A DNA stretch of 64,000 nucleotides, taken from assembly GCA_012656075.1 (NCBI GenBank), contig JAAKBF010000047.1, positions 62,001 through 126,000 on the forward strand, in the 5' to 3' direction. Source of the stretch: Phytophthora hibernalis (lineage: Eukaryota > Oomycota > Peronosporomycetes > Peronosporales > Peronosporaceae). Under the pieces are notes generated by a model, which ran no database searches, was not told the origin of the DNA, and saw nothing but the letters and a program-made list of their open reading frames with translations. The translations under genes and the position numbers were made by a program. Position 1 is the first letter of the stretch; each line of letters starts with the position of its first letter. Shown one piece after another: positions 45,760 to 58,050 of this stretch.

Positions 45760-46397
45760 GCTTCCAACAGGACACCTCCCACCATTGTCACAACTTTGGA
45801 CATATTCAGCCTCTCACGCAACGACGGACAATACCAACCTTCTGCCTCTGCTAGCAGCCACACAAACGTCTGGCCATCCCGTGCGAGGCGCTCATACACA
45901 TGGGCGACACCCACGGCTGCCTCGAAGCAGCTCACAAGGACCCCAACGTTTCCCCGCGGAAAGCAAGACGTTGGCAGCGGTAAGTTGGCTGCTGACGTGT
46001 GTTCAGGGATGAGAAAGGTTACGGAAAACGTAAGAGATCATCAAGACACGAAGAAGGTCGCTGTGGCTTGTCGTTGTGGTCCCGTGTCATATATCCACTG
46101 CGCCAAGGCAGTCGAGTCAGCACAGTCGGCAGACGGTCAGGATCGCAAGACAGCACAGGTGTGTAGCCGGTGTTAGAGGGCTCTCAACGTTACGTGAAGC
46201 GCCTGCTGAGCAAGGGAGAAGATATGCTGTCTCCAGGCAGGTTGGTATCGTCCGATACGGTGTACAGCACTCCACTCGACTCTCCAGCACAGTCAAGGTC
46301 GACGACAAGCGTCTCTACTGTGTGCTAGGGCTGTAGGAAGGTAAAAAGACTGCATCCCGTGCCCAAACAGGATCGGAGGCGAACCGTGTAAAAGGAA

Positions 46398-46469
46398 GTC
46401 TCCGACGGGACTCGAACCCGCAATCTCCCGCTTCGTAGGCGGATGCCTTATCCATTGGGCCACGGGGAC
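46398..46469 (-). tRNA. trnR-ACG: tRNA-Arg(ACG), array copy 49
   Basis: Full sequence, T4; 710-bp C4/G unit. Confidence 0.9.
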
Positions 46470-47107
46470 GCTTCCAACAGGACACCTCCCACCATTGTCA
46501 CAACTTTGGACATATTCAGCCTCTCACGCAACGACGGACAATACCAACCTTCTGCCTCTGCTAGCAGCCACACAAACGTCTGGCCATCCCGTGCGAGGCG
46601 CTCATACACATGGGCGACACCCACGGCTGCCTCGAAGCAGCTCACAAGGACCCCAACGTTTCCCCGCGGAAAGCAAGACGTTGGCAGCGGTAAGTTGGCT
46701 GCTGACGTGTGTTCAGGGATGAGAAAGGTTACGGAAAACGTAAGAGATCATCAAGACACGAAGAAGGTCGCTGTGGCTTGTCGTTGTGGTCCCGTGTCAT
46801 ATATCCACTGCGCCAAGGCAGTCGAGTCAGCACAGTCGGCAGACGGTCAGGATCGCAAGACAGCACAGGTGTGTAGCCGGTGTTAGAGGGCTCTCAACGT
46901 TACGTGAAGCGCCTGCTGAGCAAGGGAGAAGATATGCTGTCTCCAGGCAGGTTGGTATCGTCCGATACGGTGTACAGCACTCCACTCGACTCTCCAGCAC
47001 AGTCAAGGTCGACGACAAGCGTCTCTACTGTGTGCTAGGGCTGTAGGAAGGTAAAAAGACTGCATCCCGTGCCCAAACAGGATCGGAGGCGAACCGTGTA
47101 AAAGGAA

Positions 47108-47179
47108 GTCTCCGACGGGACTCGAACCCGCAATCTCCCGCTTCGTAGGCGGATGCCTTATCCATTGGGCCACGGGGAC
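47108..47179 (-). tRNA. trnR-ACG: tRNA-Arg(ACG), array copy 50
   Basis: Full sequence, T4; 710-bp C4/G unit. Confidence 0.9.
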
Positions 47180-47817
47180 GCTTCCAACAGGACACCTCCC
47201 ACCATTGTCACAACTTTGGACATATTCAGCCTCTCACGCAACGACGGACAATACCAACCTTCTGCCTCTGCTAGCAGCCACACAAACGTCTGGCCATCCC
47301 GTGCGAGGCGCTCATACACATGGGCGACACCCACGGCTGCCTCGAAGCAGCTCACAAGGACCCCAACGTTTCCCCGCGGAAAGCAAGACGTTGGCAGCGG
47401 TAAGTTGGCTGCTGACGTGTGTTCAGGGATGAGAAAGGTTACGGAAAACGTAAGAGATCATCAAGACACGAAGAAGGTCGCTGTGGCTTGTCGTTGTGGT
47501 CCCGTGTCATATATCCACTGCGCCAAGGCAGTCGAGTCAGCACAGTCGGCAGACGGTCAGGATCGCAAGACAGCACAGGTGTGTAGCCGGTGTTAGAGGG
47601 CTCTCAACGTTACGTGAAGCGCCTGCTGAGCAAGGGAGAAGATATGCTGTCTCCAGGCAGGTTGGTATCGTCCGATACGGTGTACAGCACTCCACTCGAC
47701 TCTCCAGCACAGTCAAGGTCGACGACAAGCGTCTCTACTGTGTGCTAGGGCTGTAGGAAGGTAAAAAGACTGCATCCCGTGCCCAAACAGGATCGGAGGC
47801 GAACCGTGTAAAAGGAA

Positions 47818-47889
47818 GTCTCCGACGGGACTCGAACCCGCAATCTCCCGCTTCGTAGGCGGATGCCTTATCCATTGGGCCACGGGGAC
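47818..47889 (-). tRNA. trnR-ACG: tRNA-Arg(ACG), array copy 51
   Basis: Full sequence, T4; 710-bp C4/G unit. Confidence 0.9.
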
Positions 47890-48527
47890 GCTTCCAACAG
47901 GACACCTCCCACCATTGTCACAACTTTGGACATATTCAGCCTCTCACGCAACGACGGACAATACCAACCTTCTGCCTCTGCTAGCAGCCACACAAACGTC
48001 TGGCCATCCCGTGCGAGGCGCTCATACACATGGGCGACACCCACGGCTGCCTCGAAGCAGCTCACAAGGACCCCAACGTTTCCCCGCGGAAAGCAAGACG
48101 TTGGCAGCGGTAAGTTGGCTGCTGACGTGTGTTCAGGGATGAGAAAGGTTACGGAAAACGTAAGAGATCATCAAGACACGAAGAAGGTCGCTGTGGCTTG
48201 TCGTTGTGGTCCCGTGTCATATATCCACTGCGCCAAGGCAGTCGAGTCAGCACAGTCGGCAGACGGTCAGGATCGCAAGACAGCACAGGTGTGTAGCCGG
48301 TGTTAGAGGGCTCTCAACGTTACGTGAAGCGCCTGCTGAGCAAGGGAGAAGATATGCTGTCTCCAGGCAGGTTGGTATCGTCCGATACGGTGTACAGCAC
48401 TCCACTCGACTCTCCAGCACAGTCAAGGTCGACGACAAGCGTCTCTACTGTGTGCTAGGGCTGTAGGAAGGTAAAAAGACTGCATCCCGTGCCCAAACAG
48501 GATCGGAGGCGAACCGTGTAAAAGGAA

Positions 48528-48599
48528 GTCTCCGACGGGACTCGAACCCGCAATCTCCCGCTTCGTAGGCGGATGCCTTATCCATTGGGCCACGGGGAC
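48528..48599 (-). tRNA. trnR-ACG: tRNA-Arg(ACG), array copy 52
   Basis: Full sequence, T4. C4/G spacer, first of the right-hand GAATATATG spacers; 710 bp. Confidence 0.9.
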
Positions 48600-49237
48600 G
48601 CTTCCAACAGGACACCTCCCACCATTGTCACAACTTTGGACATATTCAGCCTCTCACGCAACGACGGACAATACCAACCTTCTGCCTCTGCTAGCAGCCA
48701 CACAAACGTCTGGCCATCCCGTGCGAGGCGCTCATACACATGGGCGACACCCACGGCTGCCTCGAAGCAGCTCACAAGGACCCCAACGTTTCCCCGCGGA
48801 AAGCAAGACGTTGGCAGCGGTAAGTTGGCTGCTGACGTGTGTTCAGGGATGAGAAAGGTTACGGAAAACGTAAGAGATCATCAAGACACGAAGAAGGTCG
48901 CTGTGGCTTGTCGTTGTGGTCCCGTGTCATATATCCACTGCGCCAAGGCAGTCGAGTCAGCACAGTCGGCAGACGGTCAGGATCGCAAGACAGCACAGGT
49001 GTGTAGCCGGTGTTAGAGGGCTCTCAACGTTACGTGAAGCGCCTGCTGAGCAAGGGAGAATATATGCTGTCTCCAGGCAGGTTGGTATCGTCCGATACGG
49101 TGTACAGCACTCCACTCGACTCTCCAGCACAGTCAAGGTCGACGACAAGCGTCTCTACTGTGTGCTAGGGCTGTAGGAAGGTAAAAAGACTGCATCCCGT
49201 GCCCAAACAGGATCGGAGGCGAACCGTGTAAAAGGAA

Positions 49238-49309
49238 GTCTCCGACGGGACTCGAACCCGCAATCTCCCGCTTCGTAGGCGGATGCCTTATCCATTGGGC
49301 CACGGGGAC
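49238..49309 (-). tRNA. trnR-ACG: tRNA-Arg(ACG), array copy 53
   Basis: Full sequence, T4; C4/G with GAAGATATG, 710 bp. Confidence 0.9.
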
Positions 49310-49947
49310 GCTTCCAACAGGACACCTCCCACCATTGTCACAACTTTGGACATATTCAGCCTCTCACGCAACGACGGACAATACCAACCTTCTGCCTCTG
49401 CTAGCAGCCACACAAACGTCTGGCCATCCCGTGCGAGGCGCTCATACACATGGGCGACACCCACGGCTGCCTCGAAGCAGCTCACAAGGACCCCAACGTT
49501 TCCCCGCGGAAAGCAAGACGTTGGCAGCGGTAAGTTGGCTGCTGACGTGTGTTCAGGGATGAGAAAGGTTACGGAAAACGTAAGAGATCATCAAGACACG
49601 AAGAAGGTCGCTGTGGCTTGTCGTTGTGGTCCCGTGTCATATATCCACTGCGCCAAGGCAGTCGAGTCAGCACAGTCGGCAGACGGTCAGGATCGCAAGA
49701 CAGCACAGGTGTGTAGCCGGTGTTAGAGGGCTCTCAACGTTACGTGAAGCGCCTGCTGAGCAAGGGAGAAGATATGCTGTCTCCAGGCAGGTTGGTATCG
49801 TCCGATACGGTGTACAGCACTCCACTCGACTCTCCAGCACAGTCAAGGTCGACGACAAGCGTCTCTACTGTGTGCTAGGGCTGTAGGAAGGTAAAAAGAC
49901 TGCATCCCGTGCCCAAACAGGATCGGAGGCGAACCGTGTAAAAGGAA

Positions 49948-50019
49948 GTCTCCGACGGGACTCGAACCCGCAATCTCCCGCTTCGTAGGCGGATGCCTTA
50001 TCCATTGGGCCACGGGGAC
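49948..50019 (-). tRNA. trnR-ACG: tRNA-Arg(ACG), array copy 54
   Basis: Full sequence, T4; C4/G with GAAGATATG, 710 bp. Confidence 0.9.
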
Positions 50020-50657
50020 GCTTCCAACAGGACACCTCCCACCATTGTCACAACTTTGGACATATTCAGCCTCTCACGCAACGACGGACAATACCAACCT
50101 TCTGCCTCTGCTAGCAGCCACACAAACGTCTGGCCATCCCGTGCGAGGCGCTCATACACATGGGCGACACCCACGGCTGCCTCGAAGCAGCTCACAAGGA
50201 CCCCAACGTTTCCCCGCGGAAAGCAAGACGTTGGCAGCGGTAAGTTGGCTGCTGACGTGTGTTCAGGGATGAGAAAGGTTACGGAAAACGTAAGAGATCA
50301 TCAAGACACGAAGAAGGTCGCTGTGGCTTGTCGTTGTGGTCCCGTGTCATATATCCACTGCGCCAAGGCAGTCGAGTCAGCACAGTCGGCAGACGGTCAG
50401 GATCGCAAGACAGCACAGGTGTGTAGCCGGTGTTAGAGGGCTCTCAACGTTACGTGAAGCGCCTGCTGAGCAAGGGAGAAGATATGCTGTCTCCAGGCAG
50501 GTTGGTATCGTCCGATACGGTGTACAGCACTCCACTCGACTCTCCAGCACAGTCAAGGTCGACGACAAGCGTCTCTACTGTGTGCTAGGGCTGTAGGAAG
50601 GTAAAAAGACTGCATCCCGTGCCCAAACAGGATCGGAGGCGAACCGTGTAAAAGGAA

Positions 50658-50729
50658 GTCTCCGACGGGACTCGAACCCGCAATCTCCCGCTTCGTAGGC
50701 GGATGCCTTATCCATTGGGCCACGGGGAC
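50658..50729 (-). tRNA. trnR-ACG: tRNA-Arg(ACG), array copy 55
   Basis: Full sequence, T4; C4/G with GAATATATG, 710 bp. Copies 52-54 and 55-57 show the same T-G-G order, hinting at a three-unit higher-order repeat. Confidence 0.9.
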
Positions 50730-51367
50730 GCTTCCAACAGGACACCTCCCACCATTGTCACAACTTTGGACATATTCAGCCTCTCACGCAACGACGGACA
50801 ATACCAACCTTCTGCCTCTGCTAGCAGCCACACAAACGTCTGGCCATCCCGTGCGAGGCGCTCATACACATGGGCGACACCCACGGCTGCCTCGAAGCAG
50901 CTCACAAGGACCCCAACGTTTCCCCGCGGAAAGCAAGACGTTGGCAGCGGTAAGTTGGCTGCTGACGTGTGTTCAGGGATGAGAAAGGTTACGGAAAACG
51001 TAAGAGATCATCAAGACACGAAGAAGGTCGCTGTGGCTTGTCGTTGTGGTCCCGTGTCATATATCCACTGCGCCAAGGCAGTCGAGTCAGCACAGTCGGC
51101 AGACGGTCAGGATCGCAAGACAGCACAGGTGTGTAGCCGGTGTTAGAGGGCTCTCAACGTTACGTGAAGCGCCTGCTGAGCAAGGGAGAATATATGCTGT
51201 CTCCAGGCAGGTTGGTATCGTCCGATACGGTGTACAGCACTCCACTCGACTCTCCAGCACAGTCAAGGTCGACGACAAGCGTCTCTACTGTGTGCTAGGG
51301 CTGTAGGAAGGTAAAAAGACTGCATCCCGTGCCCAAACAGGATCGGAGGCGAACCGTGTAAAAGGAA

Positions 51368-51439
51368 GTCTCCGACGGGACTCGAACCCGCAATCTCCCG
51401 CTTCGTAGGCGGATGCCTTATCCATTGGGCCACGGGGAC
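51368..51439 (-). tRNA. trnR-ACG: tRNA-Arg(ACG), array copy 56
   Basis: Full sequence, T4; C4/G with GAAGATATG, 710 bp. Confidence 0.9.
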
Positions 51440-52077
51440 GCTTCCAACAGGACACCTCCCACCATTGTCACAACTTTGGACATATTCAGCCTCTCACGCA
51501 ACGACGGACAATACCAACCTTCTGCCTCTGCTAGCAGCCACACAAACGTCTGGCCATCCCGTGCGAGGCGCTCATACACATGGGCGACACCCACGGCTGC
51601 CTCGAAGCAGCTCACAAGGACCCCAACGTTTCCCCGCGGAAAGCAAGACGTTGGCAGCGGTAAGTTGGCTGCTGACGTGTGTTCAGGGATGAGAAAGGTT
51701 ACGGAAAACGTAAGAGATCATCAAGACACGAAGAAGGTCGCTGTGGCTTGTCGTTGTGGTCCCGTGTCATATATCCACTGCGCCAAGGCAGTCGAGTCAG
51801 CACAGTCGGCAGACGGTCAGGATCGCAAGACAGCACAGGTGTGTAGCCGGTGTTAGAGGGCTCTCAACGTTACGTGAAGCGCCTGCTGAGCAAGGGAGAA
51901 GATATGCTGTCTCCAGGCAGGTTGGTATCGTCCGATACGGTGTACAGCACTCCACTCGACTCTCCAGCACAGTCAAGGTCGACGACAAGCGTCTCTACTG
52001 TGTGCTAGGGCTGTAGGAAGGTAAAAAGACTGCATCCCGTGCCCAAACAGGATCGGAGGCGAACCGTGTAAAAGGAA

Positions 52078-52149
52078 GTCTCCGACGGGACTCGAACCCG
52101 CAATCTCCCGCTTCGTAGGCGGATGCCTTATCCATTGGGCCACGGGGAC
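52078..52149 (-). tRNA. trnR-ACG: tRNA-Arg(ACG), array copy 57
   Basis: Full sequence, T4; C4/G with GAAGATATG, 710 bp. Confidence 0.9.
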
Positions 52150-52787
52150 GCTTCCAACAGGACACCTCCCACCATTGTCACAACTTTGGACATATTCAGC
52201 CTCTCACGCAACGACGGACAATACCAACCTTCTGCCTCTGCTAGCAGCCACACAAACGTCTGGCCATCCCGTGCGAGGCGCTCATACACATGGGCGACAC
52301 CCACGGCTGCCTCGAAGCAGCTCACAAGGACCCCAACGTTTCCCCGCGGAAAGCAAGACGTTGGCAGCGGTAAGTTGGCTGCTGACGTGTGTTCAGGGAT
52401 GAGAAAGGTTACGGAAAACGTAAGAGATCATCAAGACACGAAGAAGGTCGCTGTGGCTTGTCGTTGTGGTCCCGTGTCATATATCCACTGCGCCAAGGCA
52501 GTCGAGTCAGCACAGTCGGCAGACGGTCAGGATCGCAAGACAGCACAGGTGTGTAGCCGGTGTTAGAGGGCTCTCAACGTTACGTGAAGCGCCTGCTGAG
52601 CAAGGGAGAAGATATGCTGTCTCCAGGCAGGTTGGTATCGTCCGATACGGTGTACAGCACTCCACTCGACTCTCCAGCACAGTCAAGGTCGACGACAAGC
52701 GTCTCTACTGTGTGCTAGGGCTGTAGGAAGGTAAAAAGACTGCATCCCGTGCCCAAACAGGATCGGAGGCGAACCGTGTAAAAGGAA

Positions 52788-52859
52788 GTCTCCGACGGGA
52801 CTCGAACCCGCAATCTCCCGCTTCGTAGGCGGATGCCTTATCCATTGGGCCACGGGGAC
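52788..52859 (-). tRNA. trnR-ACG: tRNA-Arg(ACG), array copy 58
   Basis: Full sequence, T4; last unit of the 710-bp C4 block. Confidence 0.9.
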
Positions 52860-53497
52860 GCTTCCAACAGGACACCTCCCACCATTGTCACAACTTTGGA
52901 CATATTCAGCCTCTCACGCAACGACGGACAATACCAACCTTCTGCCTCTGCTAGCAGCCACACAAACGTCTGGCCATCCCGTGCGAGGCGCTCATACACA
53001 TGGGCGACACCCACGGCTGCCTCGAAGCAGCTCACAAGGACCCCAACGTTTCCCCGCGGAAAGCAAGACGTTGGCAGCGGTAAGTTGGCTGCTGACGTGT
53101 GTTCAGGGATGAGAAAGGTTACGGAAAACGTAAGAGATCATCAAGACACGAAGAAGGTCGCTGTGGCTTGTCGTTGTGGTCCCGTGTCATATATCCACTG
53201 CGCCAAGGCAGTCGAGTCAGCACAGTCGGCAGACGGTCAGGATCGCAAGACAGCACAGGTGTGTAGCCGGTGTTAGAGGGCTCTCAACGTTACGTGAAGC
53301 GCCTGCTGAGCAAGGGAGAAGATATGCTGTCTCCAGGCAGGTTGGTATCGTCCGATACGGTGTACAGCACTCCACTCGACTCTCCAGCACAGTCAAGGTC
53401 GACGACAAGCGTCTCTACTGTGTGCTAGGGCTGTAGGAAGGTAAAAAGACTGCATCCCGTGCCCAAACAGGATCGGAGGCGAACCGTGTAAAAGGAA

Positions 53498-53569
53498 GTC
53501 TCCGACGGGACTCGAACCCGCAATCTCCCGCTTCGTAGGCGGATGCCTTATCCATTGGGCCACGGGGAC
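53498..53569 (-). tRNA. trnR-ACG: tRNA-Arg(ACG), array copy 59
   Basis: Full sequence, T4. Spacer combines C3, GAATATATG and AAGGAAAAAA; 709 bp. Confidence 0.9.
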
Positions 53570-54206
53570 GCTTCCAACAGGACACCTCCCACCATTGTCA
53601 CAACTTTGGACATATTCAGCCTCTCACGCAACGACGGACAATACCAACCTTCTGCCTCTGCTAGCAGCCACACAAACGTCTGGCCATCCCGTGCGAGGCG
53701 CTCATACACATGGGCGACACCCACGGCTGCCTCGAAGCAGCTCACAAGGACCCCAACGTTTCCCGCGGAAAGCAAGACGTTGGCAGCGGTAAGTTGGCTG
53801 CTGACGTGTGTTCAGGGATGAGAAAGGTTACGGAAAACGTAAGAGATCATCAAGACACGAAGAAGGTCGCTGTGGCTTGTCGTTGTGGTCCCGTGTCATA
53901 TATCCACTGCGCCAAGGCAGTCGAGTCAGCACAGTCGGCAGACGGTCAGGATCGCAAGACAGCACAGGTGTGTAGCCGGTGTTAGAGGGCTCTCAACGTT
54001 ACGTGAAGCGCCTGCTGAGCAAGGGAGAATATATGCTGTCTCCAGGCAGGTTGGTATCGTCCGATACGGTGTACAGCACTCCACTCGACTCTCCAGCACA
54101 GTCAAGGTCGACGACAAGCGTCTCTACTGTGTGCTAGGGCTGTAGGAAGGAAAAAAGACTGCATCCCGTGCCCAAACAGGATCGGAGGCGAACCGTGTAA
54201 AAGGAA

Positions 54207-54278
54207 GTCTCCGACGGGACTCGAACCCGCAATCTCCCGCTTCGTAGGCGGATGCCTTATCCATTGGGCCACGGGGAC
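54207..54278 (-). tRNA. trnR-ACG: tRNA-Arg(ACG), array copy 60
   Basis: Full sequence, T4; C4 with GAATATATG, 710 bp. Confidence 0.9.
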
Positions 54279-54916
54279 GCTTCCAACAGGACACCTCCCA
54301 CCATTGTCACAACTTTGGACATATTCAGCCTCTCACGCAACGACGGACAATACCAACCTTCTGCCTCTGCTAGCAGCCACACAAACGTCTGGCCATCCCG
54401 TGCGAGGCGCTCATACACATGGGCGACACCCACGGCTGCCTCGAAGCAGCTCACAAGGACCCCAACGTTTCCCCGCGGAAAGCAAGACGTTGGCAGCGGT
54501 AAGTTGGCTGCTGACGTGTGTTCAGGGATGAGAAAGGTTACGGAAAACGTAAGAGATCATCAAGACACGAAGAAGGTCGCTGTGGCTTGTCGTTGTGGTC
54601 CCGTGTCATATATCCACTGCGCCAAGGCAGTCGAGTCAGCACAGTCGGCAGACGGTCAGGATCGCAAGACAGCACAGGTGTGTAGCCGGTGTTAGAGGGC
54701 TCTCAACGTTACGTGAAGCGCCTGCTGAGCAAGGGAGAATATATGCTGTCTCCAGGCAGGTTGGTATCGTCCGATACGGTGTACAGCACTCCACTCGACT
54801 CTCCAGCACAGTCAAGGTCGACGACAAGCGTCTCTACTGTGTGCTAGGGCTGTAGGAAGGTAAAAAGACTGCATCCCGTGCCCAAACAGGATCGGAGGCG
54901 AACCGTGTAAAAGGAA

Positions 54917-54988
54917 GTCTCCGACGGGACTCGAACCCGCAATCTCCCGCTTCGTAGGCGGATGCCTTATCCATTGGGCCACGGGGAC
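54917..54988 (-). tRNA. trnR-ACG: tRNA-Arg(ACG), array copy 61
   Basis: Full sequence, T4; C4 with GAATATATG, 710 bp. Confidence 0.9.
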
Positions 54989-55626
54989 GCTTCCAACAGG
55001 ACACCTCCCACCATTGTCACAACTTTGGACATATTCAGCCTCTCACGCAACGACGGACAATACCAACCTTCTGCCTCTGCTAGCAGCCACACAAACGTCT
55101 GGCCATCCCGTGCGAGGCGCTCATACACATGGGCGACACCCACGGCTGCCTCGAAGCAGCTCACAAGGACCCCAACGTTTCCCCGCGGAAAGCAAGACGT
55201 TGGCAGCGGTAAGTTGGCTGCTGACGTGTGTTCAGGGATGAGAAAGGTTACGGAAAACGTAAGAGATCATCAAGACACGAAGAAGGTCGCTGTGGCTTGT
55301 CGTTGTGGTCCCGTGTCATATATCCACTGCGCCAAGGCAGTCGAGTCAGCACAGTCGGCAGACGGTCAGGATCGCAAGACAGCACAGGTGTGTAGCCGGT
55401 GTTAGAGGGCTCTCAACGTTACGTGAAGCGCCTGCTGAGCAAGGGAGAATATATGCTGTCTCCAGGCAGGTTGGTATCGTCCGATACGGTGTACAGCACT
55501 CCACTCGACTCTCCAGCACAGTCAAGGTCGACGACAAGCGTCTCTACTGTGTGCTAGGGCTGTAGGAAGGTAAAAAGACTGCATCCCGTGCCCAAACAGG
55601 ATCGGAGGCGAACCGTGTAAAAGGAA

Positions 55627-55698
55627 GTCTCCGACGGGACTCGAACCCGCAATCTCCCGCTTCGTAGGCGGATGCCTTATCCATTGGGCCACGGGGAC
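55627..55698 (-). tRNA. trnR-ACG: tRNA-Arg(ACG), array copy 62
   Basis: Full sequence, T4; C3 with GAATATATG, 709 bp. Confidence 0.9.
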
Positions 55699-56335
55699 GC
55701 TTCCAACAGGACACCTCCCACCATTGTCACAACTTTGGACATATTCAGCCTCTCACGCAACGACGGACAATACCAACCTTCTGCCTCTGCTAGCAGCCAC
55801 ACAAACGTCTGGCCATCCCGTGCGAGGCGCTCATACACATGGGCGACACCCACGGCTGCCTCGAAGCAGCTCACAAGGACCCCAACGTTTCCCGCGGAAA
55901 GCAAGACGTTGGCAGCGGTAAGTTGGCTGCTGACGTGTGTTCAGGGATGAGAAAGGTTACGGAAAACGTAAGAGATCATCAAGACACGAAGAAGGTCGCT
56001 GTGGCTTGTCGTTGTGGTCCCGTGTCATATATCCACTGCGCCAAGGCAGTCGAGTCAGCACAGTCGGCAGACGGTCAGGATCGCAAGACAGCACAGGTGT
56101 GTAGCCGGTGTTAGAGGGCTCTCAACGTTACGTGAAGCGCCTGCTGAGCAAGGGAGAATATATGCTGTCTCCAGGCAGGTTGGTATCGTCCGATACGGTG
56201 TACAGCACTCCACTCGACTCTCCAGCACAGTCAAGGTCGACGACAAGCGTCTCTACTGTGTGCTAGGGCTGTAGGAAGGTAAAAAGACTGCATCCCGTGC
56301 CCAAACAGGATCGGAGGCGAACCGTGTAAAAGGAA

Positions 56336-56407
56336 GTCTCCGACGGGACTCGAACCCGCAATCTCCCGCTTCGTAGGCGGATGCCTTATCCATTGGGCCA
56401 CGGGGAC
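56336..56407 (-). tRNA. trnR-ACG: tRNA-Arg(ACG), array copy 63
   Basis: Full sequence, T4; C3 with GAATATATG, 709 bp. Confidence 0.9.
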
Positions 56408-57044
56408 GCTTCCAACAGGACACCTCCCACCATTGTCACAACTTTGGACATATTCAGCCTCTCACGCAACGACGGACAATACCAACCTTCTGCCTCTGCT
56501 AGCAGCCACACAAACGTCTGGCCATCCCGTGCGAGGCGCTCATACACATGGGCGACACCCACGGCTGCCTCGAAGCAGCTCACAAGGACCCCAACGTTTC
56601 CCGCGGAAAGCAAGACGTTGGCAGCGGTAAGTTGGCTGCTGACGTGTGTTCAGGGATGAGAAAGGTTACGGAAAACGTAAGAGATCATCAAGACACGAAG
56701 AAGGTCGCTGTGGCTTGTCGTTGTGGTCCCGTGTCATATATCCACTGCGCCAAGGCAGTCGAGTCAGCACAGTCGGCAGACGGTCAGGATCGCAAGACAG
56801 CACAGGTGTGTAGCCGGTGTTAGAGGGCTCTCAACGTTACGTGAAGCGCCTGCTGAGCAAGGGAGAATATATGCTGTCTCCAGGCAGGTTGGTATCGTCC
56901 GATACGGTGTACAGCACTCCACTCGACTCTCCAGCACAGTCAAGGTCGACGACAAGCGTCTCTACTGTGTGCTAGGGCTGTAGGAAGGTAAAAAGACTGC
57001 ATCCCGTGCCCAAACAGGATCGGAGGCGAACCGTGTAAAAGGAA

Positions 57045-57116
57045 GTCTCCGACGGGACTCGAACCCGCAATCTCCCGCTTCGTAGGCGGATGCCTTATCC
57101 ATTGGGCCACGGGGAC
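57045..57116 (-). tRNA. trnR-ACG: tRNA-Arg(ACG), array copy 64
   Basis: Full sequence, T4. Spacer C3 with GAATATATG; unit 703 bp because of losses in GTAAAAAGAC and in the next tRNA. Confidence 0.9.
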
Positions 57117-57751
57117 GCTTCCAACAGGACACCTCCCACCATTGTCACAACTTTGGACATATTCAGCCTCTCACGCAACGACGGACAATACCAACCTTCT
57201 GCCTCTGCTAGCAGCCACACAAACGTCTGGCCATCCCGTGCGAGGCGCTCATACACATGGGCGACACCCACGGCTGCCTCGAAGCAGCTCACAAGGACCC
57301 CAACGTTTCCCGCGGAAAGCAAGACGTTGGCAGCGGTAAGTTGGCTGCTGACGTGTGTTCAGGGATGAGAAAGGTTACGGAAAACGTAAGAGATCATCAA
57401 GACACGAAGAAGGTCGCTGTGGCTTGTCGTTGTGGTCCCGTGTCATATATCCACTGCGCCAAGGCAGTCGAGTCAGCACAGTCGGCAGACGGTCAGGATC
57501 GCAAGACAGCACAGGTGTGTAGCCGGTGTTAGAGGGCTCTCAACGTTACGTGAAGCGCCTGCTGAGCAAGGGAGAATATATGCTGTCTCCAGGCAGGTTG
57601 GTATCGTCCGATACGGTGTACAGCACTCCACTCGACTCTCCAGCACAGTCAAGGTCGACGACAAGCGTCTCTACTGTGTGCTAGGGCTGTAGGAAGGTAA
57701 AGACTGCATCCCGTGCCCAAACAGGATCGGAGGCGAACCGTGTAAAAGGAA

Positions 57752-57819
57752 GTCTCCGACGGGACTCGAACAATCTCCCGCTTCGTAGGCGGATGCCTTA
57801 TCCATTGGGCCACGGGGAC
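57752..57819 (-). pseudogene. tRNA-Arg array copy 65, T-arm deletion
   Basis: Four bases of the T-stem 5' strand are missing (CTCGAACAATCTCC on plus), so the T stem and B box are damaged. The partial spacer that follows has further small indels and ends at GACGT near 58055. Confidence 0.8.
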
Positions 57820-58050
57820 GCTTCCAACAGGACACCTCCCACCATTGTCACAACTTTGGACATATTCAGCCTCTCACGCAACGACGGACAATACCAACCT
57901 TCTGCCTCTTGCTAGCAGCCACACAAACGTCTGGCCATCCCGTGAGGCGCTCATACACATGGGCGACACCCACGGCTGCCTCGAAGCAGCTCACAAGGAC
58001 CCCAACGTTTCCCCGCGGAAAGCAAGACGTTGGCAGCAAGTTGGCTTTTT

